This document shows positions 1 through 6,907 of a DNA stretch of 64,000 bases, in pieces. A program made the translations under genes and the position numbers. This stretch comes from DASWZN01 sp963841635 (GTDB lineage Bacteria; Acidobacteriota; Terriglobia; Bryobacterales; Bryobacteraceae), in contig CAWJDO010000002.1 of the NCBI GenBank assembly GCA_963841635.1, forward strand, positions 2,418,001 to 2,482,000, written 5' to 3'. The notes beneath the pieces were generated by a model, which was not told the origin of the DNA, ran no database searches, and saw only the letters and a program-made list of their open reading frames with translations. Position 1 is the stretch's first letter. Every line of letters starts with the position of its first letter.

Positions 1-1
1 C

Positions 2-400
2 CGGGAGCAGGTGGAGCCTCACCTTGACGAGACCATCCGCTACCTTGGGCCGGTCGATGTCGCGGGCAAGAACGAGTTGTTCGCGCGCGCCCGGGCGCTG
101 CTCCACCTGAACACGATCCCAGAGCGGTTCGGACTTGTCCTTGCAGAAGCCAACGCCGCCGGAGTGCCCGTCATCGCCATGGACCTGGGCTCCTGCCGCG
201 AGGTGATCCAAGACGGGCAGACGGGTTTCCTGGTCAACAACGTCGGGGAGGCGGCGAGGGCCGTGCTGCGTGTCCCGGAGATCGATGCCACCGCCTGCCG
301 CCGGCGCGTCGAGCAGTGCTTCTCCATCGAGGCGATGGTGAAGTCCTACGAGCATGTCTATGCGACGATTTTCGATCTGGAAGCGAGGAAGCGATCATGA
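2..400 (+). CDS. Glycosyltransferase family 4, C-terminal part (5' end outside window)
   Basis: The reading frame is already open at the left edge, so only the C-terminal ~132 residues are present; the GTG at 11 is probably internal. The piece is the nucleotide-sugar-binding half of a GT-B enzyme: YLGPVDVAGKNELFARARALL, then PERFGLVLAEANAAGVPVIA with the family 4 E-x7-E-type signature, then the closing helix. These enzymes transfer a sugar from an NDP-sugar to a growing glycan in the cytoplasm. Its stop overlaps the start of the GH130 gene (ATGA at 397-400), so the two are translationally coupled. The acceptor cannot be told from this fragment. Confidence 0.85.
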   Translation, partial: REQVEPHLDETIRYLGPVDVAGKNELFARARALLHLNTIPERFGLVLAEANAAGVPVIAMDLGSCREVIQDGQTGFLVNNVGEAARAVLRVPEIDATACRRRVEQCFSIEAMVKSYEHVYATIFDLEARKRS

Positions 401-1332
401 AGCAGGACATCGTCCGACGGTATTCCGGCAACCCCATCCTCACCAAAGCCGCCATCCCCTACCCGGTAGAGACCGTTCACAACGCGGCGGTGATGAAGCA
501 CGGGGACGAATACGTCATGCTCTTCCGCTCCCACCTGCGCACGGGACGCTCCATCATCGGCCTGGCCCGAAGCACCGATGGATTCCGCTTCACGGCCGAT
601 CCGGAACCCTTTCTGACGCCCGCGCCGGACGGCCCTTTCGCGGCCTATGAAGAGTTCGGCGTCGAAGACCCGCGCGTGACCCTGCTCGAAGGGGAGTACG
701 TCATCACATACAGCGCGTACTCGCGAAACGGGGTCAGGATCGCGCTCGCGAAGACGAAAGACTTCCGTCAGGTGGAGAGGTTCTCGCTCATCACCGAGGC
801 GGACTATCGCAATGTGGTGATCTTCCCCGAAAAGTTCGACGGCCTTTACGCCCGGCTCGACCGCCCTCATTCGGAGATCTCGCCCTGGTCGATTTGGATT
901 TCGTACTCTCCCGATCTCCGCTTCTGGGGCGAATCGCAACTCATCATGAAGCCGGTGCAGTATCACTGGGACGAGATGAAGATCGGTCCGGGCGCGCCGC
1001 CGATCAAAACCGACCAGGGATGGCTCTCCATCTATCACGGCGTGTTCCAGACCATGGATGGATCGGTCTATCGCCTTGGGGTCGCTCTTCACGACCTCAA
1101 GAACCCGGCGAACATCATCGGCTTGGGCGACTCCTGGATCCTGCAACCGGAAGATCCCTGGGAAGTCACGGGCTATGTCCACAACGTCGTCTTCACCTGC
1201 GGCGCCGTCGCCGAGCCCGATGGAACCGTGAAGATCTATTGGGGCGGCGCTGACACCGTCATGTGCGTCGGTGAGGCGAATCTCGACGATCTGGTCGCGC
1301 TGTGCCTCGATCACGGCAGGCCAGCGAAATGA
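397..1332 (+). CDS. GH130 family glycosidase/phosphorylase
   Basis: A 311-residue protein, the usual GH130 length, with the family's five-bladed propeller signatures: YSGNPILT at the N-terminus, FGVEDPRVT with the catalytic-region aspartate, then GPGAPPIKTDQGWLSIYHG and the late WGGADT. GH130 enzymes phosphorolyse or hydrolyse beta-mannosides. The start at 397 is chosen because ATG overlaps the stop of the upstream glycosyltransferase, and upstream in-frame codons do not look like GH130. There is no signal peptide, so it acts in the cytoplasm. Pairing with a GT4 gene suggests turnover or synthesis of a mannose-containing oligosaccharide; the exact linkage is not predictable here. Confidence 0.88.
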   Translation: MKQDIVRRYSGNPILTKAAIPYPVETVHNAAVMKHGDEYVMLFRSHLRTGRSIIGLARSTDGFRFTADPEPFLTPAPDGPFAAYEEFGVEDPRVTLLEGEYVITYSAYSRNGVRIALAKTKDFRQVERFSLITEADYRNVVIFPEKFDGLYARLDRPHSEISPWSIWISYSPDLRFWGESQLIMKPVQYHWDEMKIGPGAPPIKTDQGWLSIYHGVFQTMDGSVYRLGVALHDLKNPANIIGLGDSWILQPEDPWEVTGYVHNVVFTCGAVAEPDGTVKIYWGGADTVMCVGEANLDDLVALCLDHGRPAK

Positions 1333-1362
1333 GACTCCGGAGGACAGGCGGTGCGCCGCAAA

Positions 1363-1395
1363 GTCATCGCCAGGTCATCGCCAGGTCATCGCCAG
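1363..1395 (+). repeat. Three perfect tandem copies of an 11-bp unit
   Basis: GTCATCGCCAG is repeated exactly three times without a gap at 1363, 1374 and 1385, just after the GH130 stop and just before the TamB-like remnant. It may mark the breakpoint that left the remnant here. Confidence 0.9.
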
Positions 1396-1399
1396 GCAA

Positions 1400-1666
1400 A
1401 GACGGCGAACCGGCCTCTTCGGTGTGACCTCTCTCAAGATCGATCCGCAAATCATAGGCCCGGTGAGCATTCCGCAGGCGCAAATGGCGCTCCAGCAGCA
1501 AATCACCAAGGACCTATCTTTCACTTACATTCAGGACCTCGCGTCCTCGAACCCTCAAGTGATTCGCATCGAATGGGCTATGTCTCCCGTCTGGTTTGCC
1601 GTCGCCACCCGCGAGCCTGACGGGGAATTCGGCATCGATCTCTACTACAGGTGGCAGTTCCACTGA
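1400..1666 (+). pseudogene. Remnant of a TamB-like (DUF490) C-terminus
   Basis: The frame read from about 1415 gives a good match in style to the extreme C-terminus of TamB/DUF490 translocation-assembly proteins: LFGVTSLKIDPQ, then QQQITKDLSFTYIQDLASS, QVIRIEWAMSPVWFAVATRE and a final FGIDLYYRWQFH. In a whole TamB this ~80-residue piece follows a large beta-helical domain that is missing here. Upstream in the same frame the sequence is low-quality, arginine-rich translation of the GH130 end and the 11-bp repeats, and there is no convincing start or ribosome-binding site. I infer a gene fragment left by a deletion or duplication. Confidence 0.55.
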
Positions 1667-1747
1667 GCACGGCTCCCGTGTTGAACCGCCCCAGTCGGAA
1701 AGAAAACGAGGCAAACTGGACTGTATGGGGTTTCCGGGGATGCCTGC

Positions 1748-3514
1748 ATGATGGCCCGGCTACTGTCAGTGAACGTCGGTCTTCCACGCGACATCGAGTG
1801 GAAGGGTCGCACCGTGCATACCGGAATCTGGAAGAATCCAGTGCCTGGCCGGTGCCGGGTGGGCCGCCTCAATCTGGACGGAGACGGTCAGGGAGATCTG
1901 GCGGGGCACGGAGGCGAACAGCGCGCCGTCTTCGTATACCAGATCGAGTCGTATCATTATTGGCAGGAGCAACTGAAGAGGCCCGACCTGGGCGAACCGA
2001 AGTCTTACGGACAGTTCGGCGAGAATTTCACAATCGAAGGCTTGCCCGATGACGGCGCGTGCATCGGCGACCGCTATCGGATCGGGAGCGCACTCTTCGA
2101 AGTCACGCAACCCCGCGTCACCTGCTATCGCGTTGGCATTCGGATGAACGAGCCCCGAATGCCGGCGCTGCTGACCTCCAGTGGCCGTCCTGGATTCTAC
2201 TTCCGAGTTCTCGAGGAAGGCGAGGTAGGTGCGGGCGACGAAATCGCGAAGGTGGGAGAGGCCAAGGAGCGAATGACGGTCGCCGAGATCAATGCGCTTC
2301 TCTATTCGCCGAATCATCCGCACGAGCTGTTGGAACGTGCTTTGCGAATCGAGGCCCTTTCGCCGGGGTGGCGCGGGTCGTTCGAGGCATTGCTGCGGAG
2401 TTCAACCAGTGGAAACGCGGGTCTCATGCCGGAGGCAGCTGCGCATCCAGCCGCACCGGGGTTTCACCGGCTCGCGGTGACGTCGATCGAGAGGGAGTCC
2501 GTAGACGTCCTCTCTGTGACGATGCAAAGTCCGGACGGTCAGCCACTGGCGGCGGCTCAGCCGGGCCAGTACGTTGTCCTTCGGCTTCAGCCGGCCGCCG
2601 GAGGATCCGCGATTTTTCGCAGTTACTCGGTGTCGGGCACGCCTTCGGCCGGGAGTTATCGAATCAGCGTGAAGATCGAGCCGAACGGTGTGGCGGGAAC
2701 GTGGCTGCGGGATCGTGTACGAGTCGGCGATACGCTCGACGTCAGTTCGCCTCGCGGCAGCTTCATTCTGCAAATCGGAGAGCGGCCGGTCGTCCTGCTC
2801 AGCGCGGGTATCGGGGCGACACCGGTCCTGGCGATGCTGCATGTGCTGGCGGCGGCCCGGTCTACCCGCCAAGTCCTATGGCTGCACGCGGCTCGCGATC
2901 GTGAACATCATCCCTTTGCCGCCGAAGTCCGCCGCCTGATGCTGGCCCTCCCGCACGGCCGAACCTATGTCTGTTACAGCAGGCCGGGACCGCTGGATAA
3001 GTTGGGCGAGGAGTTCGATGCCGCCGGCCATCTGTCGCGTTCCGTGTTCGAAGAGGTCGCCATCCCGCGAGAGGCAGACGTTTATCTTTGTGGACCAACT
3101 GCCTTCATGGCGGACATGAAGGCGGCCCTTGCGGGCTATGGCGTCCCGCCGGAACGGATTCACATCGAGATCTTCAACGGCGGCGAGTCGATGAGTCCTG
3201 GTGTGGTCGGTGCGGTGACCCGAAATCCGCATCCACCCGCAGGCGACGCCGACACTGGGCCGTTGGTGTCGTTCGCGCGCAGCGGCATTGCCGCACACTG
3301 GAAGAAGTCGGCCTATCAAAGCCTATTGGAATTGGCTGAGGCGTGTGATGTCCCGGTCCGCTGGTCGTGCCGGAGCGGTGTTTGTCATAGCTGTGAGAGC
3401 GGGTTGGTCTCGGGAGCGGTGGCCTACGAACCGGAGCCGCTCGACAAACCCGCTGAAGGCAACGTTCTCGTTTGCTGCTCACAACCGATTCGCGATGTCG
3501 TCCTCGATCTGTGA
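1748..3514 (+). CDS. MOSC / ferredoxin-NAD(P) reductase / 2Fe-2S ferredoxin fusion protein
   Basis: A 588-residue three-part redox protein. Residues ~1-220 are a YiiM-like MOSC domain with GHGGEQRAVFVY and the QPRVTCYRVGIRM motif whose cysteine may bind molybdenum cofactor. Residues ~240-490 are an FNR-like reductase: FRSYSVSG for FAD and LLSAGIGATPVLAMLH for NAD(P)H. Residues ~500-588 are a plant-type ferredoxin with the C-x4-C-x2-C cluster in SCRSGVCHSCESG and a last cysteine in VCCSQP. Such proteins probably reduce N-hydroxylated or related substrates with NAD(P)H as donor. It stands alone on the plus strand. A second in-frame ATG lies one codon downstream of the chosen start. Confidence 0.88.
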   Translation: MMARLLSVNVGLPRDIEWKGRTVHTGIWKNPVPGRCRVGRLNLDGDGQGDLAGHGGEQRAVFVYQIESYHYWQEQLKRPDLGEPKSYGQFGENFTIEGLPDDGACIGDRYRIGSALFEVTQPRVTCYRVGIRMNEPRMPALLTSSGRPGFYFRVLEEGEVGAGDEIAKVGEAKERMTVAEINALLYSPNHPHELLERALRIEALSPGWRGSFEALLRSSTSGNAGLMPEAAAHPAAPGFHRLAVTSIERESVDVLSVTMQSPDGQPLAAAQPGQYVVLRLQPAAGGSAIFRSYSVSGTPSAGSYRISVKIEPNGVAGTWLRDRVRVGDTLDVSSPRGSFILQIGERPVVLLSAGIGATPVLAMLHVLAAARSTRQVLWLHAARDREHHPFAAEVRRLMLALPHGRTYVCYSRPGPLDKLGEEFDAAGHLSRSVFEEVAIPREADVYLCGPTAFMADMKAALAGYGVPPERIHIEIFNGGESMSPGVVGAVTRNPHPPAGDADTGPLVSFARSGIAAHWKKSAYQSLLELAEACDVPVRWSCRSGVCHSCESGLVSGAVAYEPEPLDKPAEGNVLVCCSQPIRDVVLDL

Positions 3515-3764
3515 AGCCACGGCGGGTGGGGCGCGGCTCGGATCTCCACGATCGAACTTAGGGATTGATCTACGAGCACGTGACGCGGCACTTGCGAGGG
3601 CCTCAAAGCCAGGTGCCAAGAAGCGCACGAACGATGGCCCTTTTCCTGACTTGGATCTCCTGGCCTCGAACCGGGGGGCGAAAATGGGCCTCGGCGTCGC
3701 GACCGGCGAGACGCGAGGCTGGCCGCGGCGTACCAGAGCGGGATTGCTTCTGAGCGCGTGTGGA
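3515..3764. other. Intergenic region between two convergent genes, nothing recognised
   Basis: These 250 bases separate the MOSC fusion gene from the convergent lacI-type gene. Reading frames here are shadows or carry no recognisable domain, and I found no clear hairpin with a T-run. Confidence 0.5.
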
Positions 3765-4790
3765 CTAGTTGCCGGAGCCTGGCTGTTGAATGCCCGCTGA
3801 GCACGCCGCAATGCCGGTCGACTCGCGCACCACCAGCTCCGGTTCCAGAAAAACATGCCGCGGAGCGGGCGCGGCGCCTGCCGCGTCCGGCACCAGCCCC
3901 GCCACCACAAGGCGGCCGATCTCCGTCCGCGGAATGTGTATCGTGGTCAGCGACGGGCAACAGAACTCGGAAATCGTGATGTTGTCGAAGCCGGTCACCG
4001 AGACATCGCCCGGCACCGCCAGCCCCTGATTCCGCAATTCCCGGATCACGCCCACCGCCACCCAGTCGTTCACGCACAGAATCGCCGTGGGCGCAAAGCC
4101 CGAGCGCAACAGCTCGCGCGCCGCCGCGCGGCCACCCGCGAATCCATCTTCGGGCGGCGTAACCGCCAGGCTCTCGGCGCCGTAGCGGGCGCTAGTCTCC
4201 ATGAATTCCTGCCGCCGCGCTTCGGTGGGCTGCAGAAACAGCGGCGCGCCAATGTAGGCCAGGCGGCGATGCCCCATCGCGTGCAGCAGGTCCACCAGCA
4301 TCCGTATGCCTTTGCGGTGGTCGAAGTCAATGGTGGTGAAGTTGTCGCCGGTGGCGCCCGGATCGAAGAGCACTACCGGGATCTGCGCCTCGCGCAACTC
4401 ATCCAAAATGGCCGGCTCCATCTCCGGAAACACGCCCAGGCCCGCGACCTGCTGCCCCAGCAGGCGGTGCACGGCGGCCTTCAGCAGCTTCACGTCGTGG
4501 GAGCTGTTGGCCAGCAGGGTCTCGTATCCGCACTGCCGGGCGTGGGTCTCGATGGAGTGGTAGATATCGGCGAAGAACGGGTTGTAGAGGTTCGCCATGA
4601 CGATGCCGAGGACGCGGCTTCGTCCCCCCGCCAAGCTGCGGGCGTGCAGGTTGGGCTTGTACTTCAGCTCCTCGACGGCGCGCAGAACACGGGCGCGCGT
4701 GGAGCTCTTGACGGCGGGATGTCCGTTCAGCACACGGGAAACGGTGGCGGTTCCGACGCCCGCCTTCTTGGCGACATCCTCGAGGTTCAT
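3765..4790 (-). CDS. LacI-family transcriptional regulator
   Basis: A 341-residue regulator. Residues 1-50 form the LacI helix-turn-helix (LEDVAKKAGVGTATVSRVLNG) and hinge helix, followed by the periplasmic-binding-like effector domain (VLGIVMANLYNPFFADI, later GFAPTAILCVNDWVAVGV and GDVSVTGFDNI). It starts 28 bases after the GH127 gene on the same strand, so it is probably cotranscribed with it. Two AANCGNTT-type sites lie in the intergenic region between GH127 and the S9 peptidase (see 6793 and 6861) and are the likely operators. I infer that it senses a sugar released by GH127, plausibly L-arabinose, and derepresses both divergent units. Confidence 0.92.
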   Translation of the reverse strand: MNLEDVAKKAGVGTATVSRVLNGHPAVKSSTRARVLRAVEELKYKPNLHARSLAGGRSRVLGIVMANLYNPFFADIYHSIETHARQCGYETLLANSSHDVKLLKAAVHRLLGQQVAGLGVFPEMEPAILDELREAQIPVVLFDPGATGDNFTTIDFDHRKGIRMLVDLLHAMGHRRLAYIGAPLFLQPTEARRQEFMETSARYGAESLAVTPPEDGFAGGRAAARELLRSGFAPTAILCVNDWVAVGVIRELRNQGLAVPGDVSVTGFDNITISEFCCPSLTTIHIPRTEIGRLVVAGLVPDAAGAAPAPRHVFLEPELVVRESTGIAACSAGIQQPGSGN

Positions 4791-4818
4791 GTGGCTTTGA
4801 CCTTATACAGCTTACCGC

Positions 4819-6792
4819 TCAGGAAACCCGCCAGTACAACGAGTACCGTTTGTCGAACATGCGATTCAGCGGGGCGAGTGTGACGTCGCGTGCCTGACCG
4901 GTTGTGCGGAACGCCAGAGGTTCGCCGGCCGGTTGAATCCAGTCCTTCGGATCGACGCCTGCCGTCTTGAAGCTGGGAATCTCCAGGGGAAGATGCTCGA
5001 CGTCGGGACCCTCCGGACCGACGATCATTTCCTTCGTCAGTCCCTGCGAGCCGAGGTCCCCAGCGAGGACGATGGGGCCGTAGAGCACAGCCTCGAGACC
5101 CGCGTCGTCCGGCATCGCTGAGATGCGCAATCCCATAGGCAGCGCCATTTCGATTCGATCGCCGCCCTTCCAGGTGCGCGTGATGGTCAGGTAGCTGCCC
5201 GGGGCGGCGGACGCCTCGAGCGGTTTCCCGTTCAGCGTAACCGAGCCACGGCCATTCAGCCATTCCGGCATCCTTAGCCGCATGGTTAGTTGGACCGGGC
5301 GATCGGCACTTACCACCAGCGAGGTCCCCGGCTGCTCGGGGAACTTGGTTTCCTGGCGCAGGCGAAGGCCCTTCTCGGCCCAGTCCAGCTCGGAGGGGAT
5401 GAACAGGTTTACGAAGACGCCCTCGTCGTCGTGGAAGTAGATGCTGTCGGTCAGTTTCGAGTACTCCTCGACGCCGGTCCCGGTGCAGCACCAGAAGGAC
5501 TGGTCCTCGGTGCTGAAGGTCTTCCACGCGCCCGGAGTGTGCGAGAGGTAGTACATCGTGGCTCCGGTCTCGGGATGAATGGTCCCCAGGCGGTGGTTGA
5601 GCAGAGTGCGCTCGTAGTAGTCGAAGTAGCGGGGATCGGCGGTCCAGGAATAAAGGTGGCGCGTCAGCTTGAGCATGTTGTAGGCGCAGCAGCATTCTGC
5701 GGTGGCCTCGCTGCGTACCAACTCTTCGGCGAGGTGGCGGGGTTGGGTCAGCCAGCCCTCGCCGTTGCTCGTTCCGCCGGTCGCGTAGCTGCGCGCCGTG
5801 ACGACTTCATGCCAGAAGAAGTCGGCGACGTCGTGGAACCGCGTGTCGCCCGATAGCTCATAGCGGCGCGCCGCGCCGGTCACCTGGGGGATATGTGTGT
5901 TCGCGTGCAGGCCGCGCAGTTCGTCGCGGCGCATGGCAAGCGGGTTGAAGAACCGCTTCTTGGTGAAGCGATCGCCCACTTGCACCCACCTGTCGTCGCT
6001 GGTCGCGGCCGCGAGGTTATAGAGCACCTCGTTCATGCCGCCGTACTCGGTGTTCAGAATGCTTTGCATGTGCTCTTCTGTCTTGCCGGCGGTCCACTGG
6101 TCGGCCCAATTCGCCATGCCCTGGAGCGTTTCGAGAGCCTGCTTGTTCGCGCAATGCTGGACCATGTCGAGCATGCCCGCCATGATTTTGTGGACCGTAT
6201 AGAACGGCGCCCACACGCGCTTGCGCGCATCCAGGCGATCGAAGTATTCCATGGGGAAGGCGCTCAGGTAGCCGCCGGCGCCGAGCTTGGCCTGGCACCT
6301 GGCCATCTCCGCCACGATGTAGTCGGCCGCGGCCTTGATCTCTTTGTCGCCCGTCGAGGCGTAGAGCAGCGCGCAGGCGGAGAGATAGTGCCCGGCGAAG
6401 TGGCCGCGCAGCTCGCATTTCGGCTCTTCCCATCCTCCCAGCGGCTGGGCGGAGGAGGGCAGGCCGGCATTCACGCGGAAGTTGTGGAGCAGGCGGTCAG
6501 CCGGCAGCCGGCGCACGTAGGCACGGTTCCACTCCTGCGCATCGAGGAACGGGCTGGGCAGCAGTTTGACCTCGCCGAGCGCAAACGGGCGCACCTTGAG
6601 GGGGACGTTCTTGCGGGTGAAGGTCAGCGCGGCCTGGAATGGCGGAGTCTCCGGCGTCGTTCCCTGCCGGTGTGCGGCTTCCGGAGCGGTAAGCTGTTGG
6701 GCCGCGACGGGAGATGCGAGGGCGCCGAGAGAGGCGGCCAGGCCGGTGAAGCCGCGCCTGGTCAGGAGGACAGGTGGGTTGGGGGTATTCAT
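4819..6792 (-). CDS. GH127-type beta-L-arabinofuranosidase, Tat-exported (DUF1680)
   Basis: A 657-residue protein with a Tat signal (TRRGFTGLAASLGALA, cut near VAAQ). The (alpha/alpha)6 catalytic domain carries the family's cysteine motifs: ECCCAYNMLKLTRHLYSW and SFWCCTGTGVEEYSKL. In characterised GH127 enzymes (Bifidobacterium HypBA1) a zinc-bound cysteine is the nucleophile and the substrate is beta-L-arabinofuranose linked to the hydroxyproline of extensin-like glycoproteins. The C-terminal beta domain follows (VQLTMRLRMPEWLNG). It is divergent from the S9 peptidase and followed by lacI. DUF1680 members vary in specificity, so the exact linkage is inferred, but next to hydroxyproline and proline catabolic genes the Hyp-arabinoside reading is attractive. 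Confidence 0.85.
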   Translation of the reverse strand: MNTPNPPVLLTRRGFTGLAASLGALASPVAAQQLTAPEAAHRQGTTPETPPFQAALTFTRKNVPLKVRPFALGEVKLLPSPFLDAQEWNRAYVRRLPADRLLHNFRVNAGLPSSAQPLGGWEEPKCELRGHFAGHYLSACALLYASTGDKEIKAAADYIVAEMARCQAKLGAGGYLSAFPMEYFDRLDARKRVWAPFYTVHKIMAGMLDMVQHCANKQALETLQGMANWADQWTAGKTEEHMQSILNTEYGGMNEVLYNLAAATSDDRWVQVGDRFTKKRFFNPLAMRRDELRGLHANTHIPQVTGAARRYELSGDTRFHDVADFFWHEVVTARSYATGGTSNGEGWLTQPRHLAEELVRSEATAECCCAYNMLKLTRHLYSWTADPRYFDYYERTLLNHRLGTIHPETGATMYYLSHTPGAWKTFSTEDQSFWCCTGTGVEEYSKLTDSIYFHDDEGVFVNLFIPSELDWAEKGLRLRQETKFPEQPGTSLVVSADRPVQLTMRLRMPEWLNGRGSVTLNGKPLEASAAPGSYLTITRTWKGGDRIEMALPMGLRISAMPDDAGLEAVLYGPIVLAGDLGSQGLTKEMIVGPEGPDVEHLPLEIPSFKTAGVDPKDWIQPAGEPLAFRTTGQARDVTLAPLNRMFDKRYSLYWRVS

Positions 6793-6804
6793 GGTAGCGC
6801 TTCC
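6793..6804. promoter_or_regulatory. Candidate LacI-type operator at the GH127 start
   Basis: GGTAGCGCTTCC is a near palindrome with the CG-centred core of LacI-family sites (AAGCGCTA on the other strand). It lies directly upstream of the GH127 ATG, over its ribosome-binding site. Binding by the adjacent LacI protein is inferred. Confidence 0.5.
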
Positions 6805-6844
6805 TTTATATAATCTATACTGTTATCCGTCGTTTTAATTGATT

Positions 6845-6850
6845 TGTCAA
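6845..6850 (-). promoter_or_regulatory. Candidate -35 box for the GH127-lacI unit
   Basis: On the minus strand TTGACA reads from 6850 to 6845, and 17 bases further is a GATAAC-like -10. This places the promoter between the two LacI-type sites. Confidence 0.4.
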
Positions 6851-6856
6851 GCGCAC

Positions 6857-6886
6857 TTGCGGAAGCGATTGCAGTACGTTTACAAT
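6857..6886 (+). promoter_or_regulatory. Promoter of the S9 peptidase-P5CDH unit with an internal LacI-type operator
   Basis: TTGCGG (6857-6862), an 18-base spacer and TACAAT (6881-6886) form a sigma70-like promoter. Within the spacer GGAAGCGATTGC (6861-6872) contains AAGCGATT, an exact AANCGNTT LacI-family half-palindrome core, well placed for repression. The -10 ends 21 bases before the ATG at 6908. Confidence 0.5.
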
Positions 6887-6907
6887 CTGAGAAACGGACC
6901 CACCATC

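Noticed and set aside
1271..1400. Upstream part of the frame that contains the TamB-like piece
   Set aside because: It is the GH130 gene and the 11-bp repeats read in another frame, with no resemblance to TamB.
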